Assembly: GCA_019459525.1 (NCBI GenBank)
Contig: JAIBEY010000114.1
Span: 1 to 37,078 of the forward strand
Direction: 5' to 3'
Length of the DNA: 37,078 nucleotides
Origin: Prolixibacteraceae bacterium
Lineage (GTDB): Bacteria > Bacteroidota > Bacteroidia > Bacteroidales > Prolixibacteraceae
Shown: piece by piece, positions 1 through 10,100 of the stretch
How the letters are laid out: each line of letters opens with the position of its first letter
How positions within the stretch are numbered: the stretch's first letter is position 1
Program-made: the position numbers and the translations under genes
Notes under the pieces: generated by a model
What the model was told of the DNA's origin: nothing
The model's input: the letters and a program-made list of their open reading frames with translations, nothing else
The model's database searches: none

Positions 1-1153
1 ATCCGCCAACGGTGTGAGGATCGTTTGAGGGATCAGCGGCAAGGTTCCATTCCAACACATTGCGGCACCAGTTGCGGGTTCCGCCAATAATCAGGGTGCG
101 CACATGCCAGGCCAGGTCACCTGCCAGATTTCCCGGAGCACCCACCCATTGTTCTGTAAAATACAGATTTTTGTCGGGGAAAGCGTTGTGTACTTTGCTC
201 AAATCGTCAATTGATCCGCCATACAAATGGAAGGCTGAACCATCAACATATTTCGCAGCTTCCGGATCGTTCAGTATCAAAAGCGGGTAATCAATCCGAT
301 CGGCATTGTGATCGTAAACGATAATTTTGGTTTTAATATTTGCAGCGGCAAATGCTGGTCCCAGGCTTTTTTTGATGAAGTCGGCCTGATCAGCAGCAGT
401 CATGTACATGCTCGGGTTGTTTCCCGGATGCAGCGGTTCGTTTTGGATGGTAATGGCATCGATGGCGATTCCTTCTGCCTTCATTCCCTGGAGATATTTT
501 ACGAAATATTTAGCGTAGGCATCAAAATATTCCGGTTTCAGACTTCCGCCTTTCGAGGCATTGTTCGTTTTCATCCAGGTGGGCGCCGACCAGGGTGAAC
601 CCATAATTTTGATGTCCGGATTAATAGCCAGAATTTCTTTCAAAACCGGAATCAAATCAGCTTTTTCAGGTTCGAGGCTGAATTTGGTCATTTCAACATC
701 GGTTTGTCCCTCAGGTAAATCGTTGTACGAAAATACGCGGTCGCTCAAATCGGAAGCTCCGATACTAATGCGCAGGTAGCTGATGCCAATATTTTTATCG
801 TTAGTTGCAAAAAGTTCTTTGAGAATTTGCGCCCTGGCCGAATTGTCCATCCGGTTTAGCAGGGTAGCACTTCCTCCGGTTAAACAATTCCCAAAACCAT
901 CGATGGTTTGGAATGTGGAGGTGGTATCAACCGTAATGGTTGGTTGCTGGTTGACGATGTTGGTAAAATTCAGGCTGGTATTTTGTTTCTGAAACAGCGT
1001 ATTGGTTAAAGGGCTGGTCACCCAGGCTTCAACCTGAGTTTTTACGGTTTCGGTCGAAGGATTTGGTTTGGGTGGATAATAATCGTTGCTCGTTTTTTTA
1101 GCGCAGCCAAAAAGCAGAATCAGCATGGTGAAAAGTAAATTCATATTTCTCAT
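1..1153 (-). CDS. GH30 family glycoside hydrolase lipoprotein (partial, C-terminus beyond window start)
   Basis: About 384 codons are readable from an ATG at 1153, with no stop before base 1, so the 3' end is missing. The N-terminus has a short hydrophobic stretch ending in LLFGC (Cys17), a lipoprotein signal. The (beta/alpha)8 catalytic region carries a TIQNEP motif (acid/base Glu239) and a YFTEQW motif (nucleophile Glu334), the pattern of clan GH-A family GH30. GH30 includes beta-1,6-glucanases, beta-glucosidases and xylanases. Neighbouring GH16 and GH128 genes make a beta-1,6-glucanase acting on laminarin side branches the best inference. It is the last visible gene of the locus, 43 bases after the GH128 stop, and probably shares its transcript. 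An ATG at 1144 is an alternative start. The family is confident; the linkage specificity is not. Confidence 0.88.
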   Translation of the reverse strand, partial: MRNMNLLFTMLILLFGCAKKTSNDYYPPKPNPSTETVKTQVEAWVTSPLTNTLFQKQNTSLNFTNIVNQQPTITVDTTSTFQTIDGFGNCLTGGSATLLNRMDNSARAQILKELFATNDKNIGISYLRISIGASDLSDRVFSYNDLPEGQTDVEMTKFSLEPEKADLIPVLKEILAINPDIKIMGSPWSAPTWMKTNNASKGGSLKPEYFDAYAKYFVKYLQGMKAEGIAIDAITIQNEPLHPGNNPSMYMTAADQADFIKKSLGPAFAAANIKTKIIVYDHNADRIDYPLLILNDPEAAKYVDGSAFHLYGGSIDDLSKVHNAFPDKNLYFTEQWVGAPGNLAGDLAWHVRTLIIGGTRNWCRNVLEWNLAADPSNDPHTVGG

Positions 1154-1196
1154 TTTTAGATGGTTTATTCGAAAATACATGGATTAATAGTGTTGT

Positions 1197-2717
1197 TTAT
1201 TTTACAATCAGTTGGTTAAAAAAGTTTTCTGAATTTTTTATGCGGACAAGATACGATCCGCTTTTAAAATTACTGAAATCAATTTCCATCCGGGTTGTTT
1301 CTCCGGAAAATATTTGAGTTGCAATCGTTCGGCCCGAAAGGTCAAAAATGGAAACTTCGGTTTTGCCAAGGCTATTGCCAGCTTCAATAACTAGTTTGTC
1401 TTTAACTGGGTTGGGGTATATTCGTTGACCGGGCAGACCATGCTGGTGAATTTGTGTCGGTTGTCCGGATGGGGTAAGTTCGAGCCAGTTCAGGTTGAAC
1501 ATTCCTTTGCTGGTATAGATCCGTAGTTTATGCTTACCCGCGATAAGCGGAATGTTGGTATGAAGTGTTTCCCAGCTTTGCCAACCTCCAGTAGCCGCAA
1601 CCTGTAAGGTTTGGATTGTAGCATTGTTTTCGCGCAATTCCAGACTGGTAGTTGCATTTGCCGATATTCTGAACGAAACAGAGTAATTACCGCTTGCGGG
1701 TACATCTATATTGTATTCGAGCCAATCGTTTGCATCGATCCAGCCCACATTGGCAATTCCCGACACGTCTTTCGTGGCTTCAATCGCAATACCCGACATG
1801 GACGAATAACTCTCGGCTTCGAGCCTTGCCGGAATAACGGAGTAGGTATTCGGGTCGTGGATGGGATTAAAATTGATATACAGTTGTCCCAATTCGGTCA
1901 ATTTCCCGGATTGTGGTTCAAACAGATCGATGTATGGTGCATTGCCACTTCGGTTTCCGGTAAACCATGAGTATCGGTAAATCACGGGCTCATTTTCAAG
2001 AAAGTCAATAGCACCCATCATCAGGCTTTTTTGCATATCAGAGGTAATGGTAGCCTGATCCCAGCAGGCGAATTCGGTTAGCCAGATGGGCTTATTGTAT
2101 TTTTTAAATTGGTTGATGTAATCAGTCAATGCGCCGGAATAACACATGTAGTTGTGTACCGCAATGTAATCGACCTGACAATTGGGACAAGCTGCGAAAA
2201 ATGCATCCAGATATGCAATGGGGTTGGAGTAGGTTACTCCATTTTCAGTAACGCCGTCGCCCGAATAATTCACCGCAGGGCCAACAATTTTCAGCCCGTA
2301 ATCTTTGGCAATTTTTTCCAGTTTGGGCCATAAAGCTGCCGTTTCTGACGGTTTTAGGTTAGCTTGCGACATAAAGTTGGGTTCGTTAAATCCCAGCAGG
2401 TATCTGGCATCGGGATGACTGGCATAAAAAGCCCGCAATCCTGCTTCGTTAAACGATTTTCCCCAGGCCATTGGTACAAAGTCCATTCCGTAGTTTGGGT
2501 AAACACCGGCAACCGTGCTCTCTGGCTGATAATACCAGTTGTACCACCACGATGTTCCTCTCGAGATTGCAGCCATATCGGCTTCCGAATGGTAGCCATA
2601 GGCAATTCCCCGTTTTTTGCTTTTGACTTGTGAAAATGCGGGTACTGAGAAAATGATCAGCCCAAGCAAAAGAGAAAAGATAGTTCGGGAAGAATATGTT
2701 TTCAGGAAATAGGACAT
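1197..2717 (-). CDS. GH128-like endo-beta-1,3-glucanase with CBM6 and type IX secretion tail
   Basis: The 506-residue protein is taken from the ATG at 2717. A longer reading to 2786 only adds 23 residues before a good signal peptide (cleavage near residue 30). Residues 35-285 form a glycosyl-hydrolase catalytic core, with GFNEPN giving acid/base Glu112 and WLTEFACW giving nucleophile Glu215, as in GH128 endo-beta-1,3-glucanases. Residues 295-416 match a CBM6 beta-sandwich (ARLEAESY start, WIDANDWLEY, NLNWLEL end). Residues 430-506 (IYPNPVKD onward) are a Por secretion C-terminal sorting domain, so the enzyme is probably exported and anchored or released by the type IX system, unlike its lipoprotein neighbours. 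A strong terminator-like hairpin lies upstream, so expression relative to susCD may be reduced or need its own promoter. CBM6 often binds beta-1,3-glucan. Confidence 0.88.
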   Translation of the reverse strand: MSYFLKTYSSRTIFSLLLGLIIFSVPAFSQVKSKKRGIAYGYHSEADMAAISRGTSWWYNWYYQPESTVAGVYPNYGMDFVPMAWGKSFNEAGLRAFYASHPDARYLLGFNEPNFMSQANLKPSETAALWPKLEKIAKDYGLKIVGPAVNYSGDGVTENGVTYSNPIAYLDAFFAACPNCQVDYIAVHNYMCYSGALTDYINQFKKYNKPIWLTEFACWDQATITSDMQKSLMMGAIDFLENEPVIYRYSWFTGNRSGNAPYIDLFEPQSGKLTELGQLYINFNPIHDPNTYSVIPARLEAESYSSMSGIAIEATKDVSGIANVGWIDANDWLEYNIDVPASGNYSVSFRISANATTSLELRENNATIQTLQVAATGGWQSWETLHTNIPLIAGKHKLRIYTSKGMFNLNWLELTPSGQPTQIHQHGLPGQRIYPNPVKDKLVIEAGNSLGKTEVSIFDLSGRTIATQIFSGETTRMEIDFSNFKSGSYLVRIKNSENFFNQLIVK

Positions 2718-2760
2718 GAAATGGCAATTTATTAACTTTTGGTTTGGAGTTAAACTCGTA

Positions 2761-2804
2761 AAAAATAAAAAATTCTGACAGATCAATTCAACCTGCCAGA
2801 ATTT
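2761..2804 (-). terminator. Rho-independent terminator-like hairpin between GH16 and GH128
   Basis: On the minus strand, a 12-pair stem (one G-U pair) is formed by 2793-2804 and 2770-2781 with an 11-base loop. It is followed at once by a T-rich run at 2769-2761. It sits about 25 bases after the GH16 stop and 53 bases before the GH128 start, so it would end or attenuate the susC-to-GH16 transcript. Confidence 0.75.
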
Positions 2805-2828
2805 ATTTCAGATAACCCTTTTATCCAT

Positions 2829-3683
2829 TTATTTTTTCTGGTAAACCCTTACATAGTCAACCTCCATTGTACGGGGGAATATCGTATCGTCAATTCCCTG
2901 GGAGCCGCCCCAGTTTCCGCCAACGGCCACATTCAGCAACAGGTGAAAACGTTTGTCGAAAGGCCATGCCTTGTACCCAGTTCCTTCGTTCTTGAATGTG
3001 AAATAGAGTTTATCGTCCACATATACACGGTACTCATTAGCTTCCCATTCTACGATATAATTGTGAAATTCGGTATAACAATCGGAAATGGTGATTTTTG
3101 CATTTTTGTGGGTACCTTTTACATGGTTGTAGGATTCGGTATGTGCGGAACCAACAATAACATATGGATCGTAACCTACGTTTTCCATAATGTCGATTTC
3201 TCCGCTGGCCGGCCATCCGCCGTAAATCCAGTCGGTTGGCAACATCCAAATAGCTGGCCACATGCCCCTTCCATCGGGTAGTTTGGCCCGTACTTCAATT
3301 TTTCCGTACAACCAGTCGCCTTTCGATCGGGTAACCAGTCGTGCTGATGTATATTTTTTCCCTTCGAAATCTTCCTTAATGGCGTTGATATAAAGGAATC
3401 CATTTTTTACTTCTGAATTTTTCAGGCGGGCGCTGGTATAATACTGCGCTTCATTATTTCCCCAGCCGGTTGCATTGCCGTCGGTGTCGTAGCTCCATTT
3501 TTTGCTGTCGGGTAAGCCCGAGTAATTAAATTCATCACTCCATACCAATTCGTAGTTTCCCGAAGTGTTTCCGGTTCCGGGTTTTACTCCCGATGGCTCT
3601 GATTTGTTGTCTTCGGCACAACTGCTTAACGCTGTTGCGAATAGAAGAATGGATAAAATAAACATTTGTTTCATGGTCATCAT
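2829..3683 (-). CDS. GH16 family laminarinase-like lipoprotein
   Basis: The protein has 284 residues. The N-terminus is a hydrophobic signal ending in ALSSC (Cys22), so it is an outer-membrane or periplasmic lipoprotein. Residues 45-284 form one GH16 jelly-roll domain (start ELVWSDEF, end VDYVRVYQ). The catalytic signature GEIDIMENVG gives nucleophile Glu162, Asp164 and acid/base Glu167. The extra Met between Asp and Glu is the bulged form typical of laminarinases and beta-1,3(4)-glucanases. The likely reaction is endo-hydrolysis of beta-1,3-glucan bound by the neighbouring SusCD and PKD proteins. Two start choices (codons 1 and 4) barely alter the product. It follows the PKD lipoprotein gene by 62 bases containing a stable hairpin, and a terminator follows it. 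Mixed-linkage glucan is an alternative substrate. Confidence 0.92.
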   Translation of the reverse strand: MMTMKQMFILSILLFATALSSCAEDNKSEPSGVKPGTGNTSGNYELVWSDEFNYSGLPDSKKWSYDTDGNATGWGNNEAQYYTSARLKNSEVKNGFLYINAIKEDFEGKKYTSARLVTRSKGDWLYGKIEVRAKLPDGRGMWPAIWMLPTDWIYGGWPASGEIDIMENVGYDPYVIVGSAHTESYNHVKGTHKNAKITISDCYTEFHNYIVEWEANEYRVYVDDKLYFTFKNEGTGYKAWPFDKRFHLLLNVAVGGNWGGSQGIDDTIFPRTMEVDYVRVYQKK

Positions 3684-3700
3684 TTGAGTTGTAAAATAAC

Positions 3701-3730
3701 CCTGCCCATCCGGAAATCCGGACGGACAGG
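3701..3730 (-). promoter_or_regulatory. Intercistronic hairpin between the PKD lipoprotein and GH16 genes
   Basis: Two 14-base arms, 3717-3730 and 3701-3714, flank a 2-base loop centre. Read as minus-strand RNA, all 14 positions pair, two of them as G-U. Read as plus-strand RNA the same two positions become A-C mismatches. The structure therefore belongs to the operon transcript. No strong T run follows, so it more likely stabilises or processes mRNA than terminates it. Confidence 0.6.
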
Positions 3731-3745
3731 ATCTTCATTACCTAT

Positions 3746-5500
3746 TTACTTAATCAAAGCTGATTTCAAACCTTCTACGTGTGGTCCTGAAAGATCATCA
3801 AAATAGAACTGGTGCGTTCCTAATTTTTCTCCCGGATTGCACATGATGCGGAGAACATTGTAAAAACCGGTATTGAATTGAGGACTTGTTGTTATATCAG
3901 TGGTGTATTGATCCCCAGTCCAGTCCCATCCGGCGCTAACTCCTGCAAAGTTGTACTCGGCAACTTCCCAGGTGTTGTCTTTCTTGATGGTATAAATCAA
4001 GTCAGCAGTTCCTGTTTGCCAGGCGTTTCCGCCGCGATCGGTATTTTCCAGTTTCATCAGAATTTTGTCGCCAGCTTTTCCGTAAACCATAATTCTGAAG
4101 ATGTGTTGCGATTTGAGGTCGAAACGATAACCAGGAGCCAGTTGCATATTGGCATTCGCCCACTCGTTATTTGTTTTGGAGTAGTAAGCCACTTTAGAAG
4201 ATTTATTTGGATAAATCTTCGACGGGTTGTCAACAAAAGTTACACTACAATCCTGCCCAGAAACCGGAGCCAATGATACTTCGCTGAAATCGTTGTAAGT
4301 CACCATCATATCCAGAAGGAAAGGCACGTAACTCGGGTGATTAGCCGCAATATCAATTGTTTTGCTGCTGGTTAATGTTTCGTTTGATGTTGTTACAGTA
4401 ACTGTCAGGTTATAAGGTGATTTTCGCATGTAAGTATTGGCCTGTGCTGCATTGTAATCGGCACTTTCTTTTACTGTTCCGTCGCCAAAATCAACTTTTA
4501 CTTTGCTTATTGCCAATCCTGATGGAATAACCACGTTGGTTAGTTTTACAGCATATTCATTGGTGTTTGCTGTTGGTTCAACCGAAACGTCAAATTTAAC
4601 TTTTGGTTTTACATATCCTTTCGGAATTAACTGATAATGCCAGGCATTACCCTCAACACGGTCGATCGTTACCAGTTCGAGTACATTCTCTTCAATTTTC
4701 AGAATTTCGTATGATCCATTGGTTGCGCCCACATCGAAACATGGAAACATAGGAGTCGATCCGCTTAATGTCAGGTAGGATTTGCCATCTTTTTCCTCAA
4801 TGAACCAGGTTCCTGCTGTTGGTGTGTAATCAACGATAAAATCAGAATCCAATTCTCTTGGATTGCTGTATCCGGTACTGGTTTTCACAAAACCTTTCAC
4901 ATAGCTTTGGCCATGATTGGTTAATGTAGCGGCAAAACCATTGACTTTGAAGTTAATTTCGTCGTCGTATAATACTTTTACATTTTGTTTTGCCAACGGG
5001 GCTGCAGCCCACCATTCCAAACCAACAGATCCGGCAGGACCAACGCCAATATGCCCGGTCACCAAACTATCGAGAACCCATGTTTTTCCGGCAGCGGCAT
5101 TACTTCCGCCACTTAAAAGCACAAATTTAGGATCGGTAAAAATGGAGTAATCGGTTTTGGTTTGAACAACTTTTTTTGATTTTGTTGCTGTTCCTCCACG
5201 TGTAACTAAAGTCAATGTTATGGTGTATTCGCCTGGAAGTGCATAGGTTACAGTTGGTGAAGCCTCGGTTGATTTGCTTCCGTTACCTAGATCCCATGAT
5301 GCAATACCAGTTACTGATGAGGTGTTTTTCAGAACAAACTTGAAGTCAGTACCACCAGAGGTTACTGTGAAATCAAGCTGATCTTCTGTTGGCGCCTGTC
5401 CAATATCAACACTGTCGTCCATTTCCGGAGAACATGCAAACATAACCAGTATGAGTGCAGCCAAGCCCAATAGATTCTGTATATATTTCATTCTTTTCAT
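3746..5500 (-). CDS. PKD-domain surface glycan-binding lipoprotein of the glucan locus
   Basis: The protein has 584 residues with a lipoprotein signal ending in VMFAC (Cys23). An acidic linker leads to a PKD-type immunoglobulin-like domain at about residues 45-115 (IASWDLGNG, YALPGEYTITL). A middle domain at about 130-300 is rich in Trp and Gly (GLEWWAAAP) and I cannot name it. A second PKD-like stretch follows at about 305-390 (VKVDFGDGTV). The C-terminal domain, about 400-584, looks like a carbohydrate-binding beta-sandwich. No catalytic motif is visible. The position directly after susD is where Bacteroidota encode surface glycan-binding proteins, and PKD-containing proteins occupy this slot in laminarin loci. 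The inferred role is capture of beta-glucan at the cell surface for the SusC channel. Family placement of the middle and C-terminal domains is uncertain. Confidence 0.8.
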   Translation of the reverse strand: MKRMKYIQNLLGLAALILVMFACSPEMDDSVDIGQAPTEDQLDFTVTSGGTDFKFVLKNTSSVTGIASWDLGNGSKSTEASPTVTYALPGEYTITLTLVTRGGTATKSKKVVQTKTDYSIFTDPKFVLLSGGSNAAAGKTWVLDSLVTGHIGVGPAGSVGLEWWAAAPLAKQNVKVLYDDEINFKVNGFAATLTNHGQSYVKGFVKTSTGYSNPRELDSDFIVDYTPTAGTWFIEEKDGKSYLTLSGSTPMFPCFDVGATNGSYEILKIEENVLELVTIDRVEGNAWHYQLIPKGYVKPKVKFDVSVEPTANTNEYAVKLTNVVIPSGLAISKVKVDFGDGTVKESADYNAAQANTYMRKSPYNLTVTVTTSNETLTSSKTIDIAANHPSYVPFLLDMMVTYNDFSEVSLAPVSGQDCSVTFVDNPSKIYPNKSSKVAYYSKTNNEWANANMQLAPGYRFDLKSQHIFRIMVYGKAGDKILMKLENTDRGGNAWQTGTADLIYTIKKDNTWEVAEYNFAGVSAGWDWTGDQYTTDITTSPQFNTGFYNVLRIMCNPGEKLGTHQFYFDDLSGPHVEGLKSALIK

Positions 5501-5545
5501 TTTCTTAGATTTTTAATATTCAATAAAAAATAATCCAAAATCCGC

Positions 5546-7141
5546 TTATTTATAAGCAGGTACCATTTGTTTCAATACATCCTTGTTGGTATTCCTGATT
5601 TCGCTTGCAGGAATCGGGAACATTCCCCAGGTATCGGCTTTAAAAGTACGAACGGTAAAATCAGCAGGATTTGGAATTCCCTGAGGCACAACAAAGCTTG
5701 CATTAATTTTAGCGGCGGCATAATCATTTCCTCTTCTCAGAAGATCCCATTTACGAAGGCCTTCGCCACCAAATTCCACACGACGTTCGTGGTAAATAGC
5801 ATCAATGTTCAGGCTTGTTAGTGCAGCGCCAGCTCCCAGAGAGCGGGTTCTTACCTGATTGAAATAGCTTAAAGCTTTTGATGCATTGTCTGTCATATAA
5901 AGTTCGGCAGCCATCAATAAAACTTCAGCATAACGGATATCAACGAAATTGCGTGGGAAGTTGTGAGCCTGGTCGCCACCACTACCAATGTATGCGCTTT
6001 GTGCCATGTATTTTTTATTGAAGTAACCTGTGTTCATAAATGCCTTGTTGTATTTAGACATTTTTACATCGGCATTGTAAATGGTTGCATCTTTTCTTGG
6101 GTCACCTGCTTCAAATTCATTGGCTAAACTCCAGCTTGGAATGTCTAACGACCATCCAGGGAAAATTGAATCATCACCTTCGGGGTTACGAACGCTTATC
6201 CAAACACAAGCGAAATTGCCATTGATATTCCAACCACCCCAGTCGCCTGATTTGGCTTTGTCGGAATACTGAATTTCGAGGATTGACTCTTTGTTGTTTT
6301 GGTTATTCCAATCCCATAAGTCAGCATAATTTGGCAGCAGCGAATAAGCATTGCTCGAAATAATCTGATCTAATGCAGCCTGAACGTATGCCTTGTCTAT
6401 TGTTGTTGTACCATCGCTGAATGTTGTAGAACCCAGTACTGTTTTGGCAAAACCTTCGTGGTACAAATAGATGCGTGCAGCTAATGCTTGTGCTGCTGCT
6501 TTTGAAATACGTCCTTTTTCGGCGGTGGTAATCTGAACGGGAAGTTCCGGAATTGCCTTTAATAAGTCGCTGGCGATCTGGGTAAATATTTCTGCAGGAG
6601 TGCTTTGTGGAATGCTTTTGTAATCTTCAACACTTGGAAGAACTTCGGTAATCAATGGAACATAGCCGTAATGACGTACTAAATCCCAATAGAAGTATGC
6701 CCTTAGAAACAGCGTTTCAGCTTCCATTCTGGCTTTCAAACCTTCGGTTTTCCATTCGATATCTGCCTGTTTTTGTAAATACAGATTAGCGCGGTAAATC
6801 CCGGAATAACAACGGTTCCATAAATCTCCTGAAGTGTTGTTTTCCGGAGTCATTTTAAACATTTCCATTTCCTGCCATTGGCTCATGTCGTTTACATTGG
6901 CGCCACCGCAAAAAGCATCGTCCGAGAAAATATCAGACATGATTGGAACGAATTGCCAGTTCTGTACGGCATAGGCATCGTAAACGGCAGTTAAAGCCAG
7001 CAACGCCTGATCTTCGGTTTTATAATAATTGGCTTCTACCTGTCCTGTTTTTGGTTCCAGTTCAAGAAATGAATCTGAACAGGAGATGCTTCCGAGAGTT
7101 AAAGCCAAGAATGAGGTTACATATATGATATTCTTTTTCAT
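5546..7141 (-). CDS. susD: SusD/RagB-family outer-membrane glycan-binding lipoprotein
   Basis: The protein has 531 residues from the ATG at 7141, which begins MKKNIIYV and gives a clean lipoprotein signal ending in SISC (Cys21). An in-frame ATG at 7168 overlaps the susC stop as TAATG and would add nine residues to the signal. It could couple translation, but gives a less typical N-terminus. The body has the SusD pattern: LELEPKTGQVEANYY after the signal, TPR-like helices (LFLRAYFYWDLVRHYG), and the C-terminal RagB/SusD region with NFVDIRYAEVLLMAAELY and ERRVEFGGEGLRKWDLLRRG. It caps the SusC barrel and binds oligosaccharide. Being immediately downstream of susC and upstream of the PKD protein fixes its role in the glucan uptake complex. 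Confidence 0.95.
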   Translation of the reverse strand: MKKNIIYVTSFLALTLGSISCSDSFLELEPKTGQVEANYYKTEDQALLALTAVYDAYAVQNWQFVPIMSDIFSDDAFCGGANVNDMSQWQEMEMFKMTPENNTSGDLWNRCYSGIYRANLYLQKQADIEWKTEGLKARMEAETLFLRAYFYWDLVRHYGYVPLITEVLPSVEDYKSIPQSTPAEIFTQIASDLLKAIPELPVQITTAEKGRISKAAAQALAARIYLYHEGFAKTVLGSTTFSDGTTTIDKAYVQAALDQIISSNAYSLLPNYADLWDWNNQNNKESILEIQYSDKAKSGDWGGWNINGNFACVWISVRNPEGDDSIFPGWSLDIPSWSLANEFEAGDPRKDATIYNADVKMSKYNKAFMNTGYFNKKYMAQSAYIGSGGDQAHNFPRNFVDIRYAEVLLMAAELYMTDNASKALSYFNQVRTRSLGAGAALTSLNIDAIYHERRVEFGGEGLRKWDLLRRGNDYAAAKINASFVVPQGIPNPADFTVRTFKADTWGMFPIPASEIRNTNKDVLKQMVPAYK

Positions 7142-7167
7142 CTTTTTATATTTTAAAATTGGCTCCA

Positions 7168-10100
7168 TTAAAATGTAATGTTAACACCACCTAATACTGT
7201 ACGTGCCTGTGGGTAAATACCATGGTCAATACCATTACTGAATACGCCACCACCAATTTCAGGGTCATAGCCTTTGTAGCTGGTAAAAGTCAGGAGGTTT
7301 TCGGCAGATACATAAAAGCGTAAGTTTTTGATTTTCATGTAGTCGGTTACGCTTTTCGGTAAGGTGTAACCAAGAGTAATGTTTCTTAGTCGTACATAAC
7401 TACCATCATGAACAAAGAAATCACTCACTGTCTTCATGTTTTGGTTGTCGTCAACAAATGTTACACGCGGATAATAGTTTGATGTGCCCGGTCCGGTCCA
7501 GCGGTTCAGCCAGTCGGCGCGGTAGTTGGTTCCGTTCATGTCGTAACGGCGTGTTGCGTCATATACTTCCTGACCCAGCGCGGCATAAATAAACATGTTT
7601 ACGTCGAAACCCTTATATTCGAGATTCAGGTTTAAACCTCCTGTAAAAACAGGATAAGGAGAGCCTAATTCAACACGGTCGGCATCTGTGATTTTTCCAT
7701 CGCCGTTTTCGTCGATAAATTTAATATCGCCAGGTTTTGCGCTGGGCTGTATTTTACCTCCTGTTGAGTTCAGGTAAGCGCCAATTTCTTCTTCGGTTTG
7801 GAAAATTCCATCAGTCTTTACACCGTAGAAAACGCCCATCGGAGTTCCAACTTCAGCAAACAATACTCCTGATTGTCCGAATCCACCGTCACCACCCTGC
7901 AATCTTTTTTCTGAATTACGGATGTCGAGCACTTCGTTTTTATTGTAGGCTCCATTGATAGAACCGTTGAAGAATACTTTCCCAAATTGTTTCTTGTAGC
8001 TTACTTCTCCTTCAAAACCTGAGTTACGAACCGAACCACCATTAATTGTCGGGGCCGAGTTTCCTACGAGCATCGGAACGGGAGCAGTAACCAACCAGTC
8101 TTTGGTTGTTTTTACATAGTAGTCGAGTGTAACCCGAAGACTGCTTTCCAATGTGGCGAAATCAATACCAATATTGGTTTGTTCCGAAGTCTCCCATTTT
8201 AGCGATGGGTTGGCAATTTTAGTTGGCTGAGTTCCATTGTACTGTGTTTTACTATCGCCAAAATAGTAGATGTTTTGGTTCCCAATAATAGAAGTGTACC
8301 CAAAGTTTCCGATGTTTTCACTACCGTTTTGTCCCCAACTGGCTCTCAATTTCAGCAGGTCGATGGCAGAAGCTCCGCTAAGGAAATCTTCTCTCGACAT
8401 TACCCAACCAGCAGCTACCGATGGGAAATAACCGTATTTATTTTCAGAACCAAAACGTGAAGAACCGTCACGACGGATGGTAGCTGTTAACATGTAGCGG
8501 TCGAGGTAATCGTAATTTAAACGACCGAACAATGAAGCCACGGTATGTTCTGAGTAGCCGCCGCCTACGCTGGCACTTTCCGGATCAGTAGCATTATCAA
8601 TATAGGCATGTTCAAAATCGTCAAAAATTACATCCGATTTTTCACCCGAAAGGTTTTCGTACATGTCTTTAAATGCTGTGGTACCAGCCATTAATGTAAA
8701 GTGATGGGTGTCGATTGTTTTGTCGTAAGTTAAAACATTTTCGAAATTCCATCTTGAATACAGGTTCATGTTTTTTGAAACCTTGTCAGTAACGGTAAAG
8801 TGCATGGCATCCAGATAGTAGAATGGGGAATAACCACGGGTATTTACCAGAGCCATTTCGCCACTGTAAGTCGATTTAAAGTTTAACCCTTGCAATGATG
8901 GATTAATTTTGCCAAAATCAATTTCGGCAAAAAGCCCACCAATTACTTTGCTGGTTTTTGTGCTTGAGTTTAATTTGTCGAGCATGGCAACTGGGTTGGT
9001 AATTTCCTGTAGTCCAACGCCAAAATCTTCTGGTGTAGCCCAGCTTCCGTCTTCATATTTCACCGGAACAATTGGAGGCATGTTGATAGCCTGGCCCAAA
9101 CCTGTTCCAAAATGGGTATTGGTTTCAATACCTTTGCTGCTGATGTAAGCCAGGTTAAGGTTGGTTCCGAATTTCAGGAATCCGAACTCGGCAATGGTAT
9201 TTAAGCGGTATCCGAATTTTTCGAATTCCGATTTTCCTTTGGCAACGATACCATCCTGTTTAAAGTAATTTAAAGAAGATGAATAGCTTAATTTGTCGTT
9301 TCCACCATTGAAAGATACAGAGTGGTTTTGTTTTGGGGCATTGTAGTTAAACATCTCATCTTGCCAGTCGGTATCAGCAGTGTAACTAGCCATATCGGAA
9401 GCTGAGAATTTTGCGCCGAGGCCGCCATTCATCGATGCTTCATTGGTCAGCATCATATATTCCTGACTATTCAGCAACCGAAGTTTTCTCCAGGGATTTT
9501 GAACGCCGTAATAACCATCATAATTTACGACCATTTTTGTGCCTTTCTTTCCACTTTTAGTGGTGATAAGGATAACCCCGTTTGCTCCACGGGCACCGTA
9601 AATAGCACTTGATGCGGCATCTTTTAAAACTTCGATGGATTCAACATCATTCGAGTTCAGGAAATCGGTTCCGGAACCACTCATCGGCAATCCGTCAATA
9701 ATATACAGAGGCTCAGCATCGCCGTTGGTTCCAACACCGCGGATACGGATTGATACCTGGTCGCCTGGTTGCCCTGAATTGCTTGAAATTACAACCCCTG
9801 CAGTTTTTCCCTGAAGGGCTTGGGTAACACGCATATCTGAAGTTTTTTTCAGGTCGTCGCTTCCCACTTTACTGATTGCTCCGGTAACCAGACTTTTCTT
9901 CTGGGTTCCATAACCAACCACAACAACTTCATCAATATCAGTTTGCTCAGGAGCTAAAACTATATTGATAGCCGTACGCATGTTCACAGGGATTTCCTGC
10001 GATTTCATACCAACAAAAGAAAAAACCAGGGTAGAATTTCCTGGTGCGTTTAAAGAATACTTACCGTCGAGGTCAGTAATCATGCCATTTGTTGTTCCTT

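Noticed and set aside
7142-7168. Longer susD start overlapping the susC stop (TAATG)
   Set aside because: Kept only as an alternative: the internal ATG at 7141 gives a typical lipoprotein signal, while the longer form adds nine residues ahead of it.
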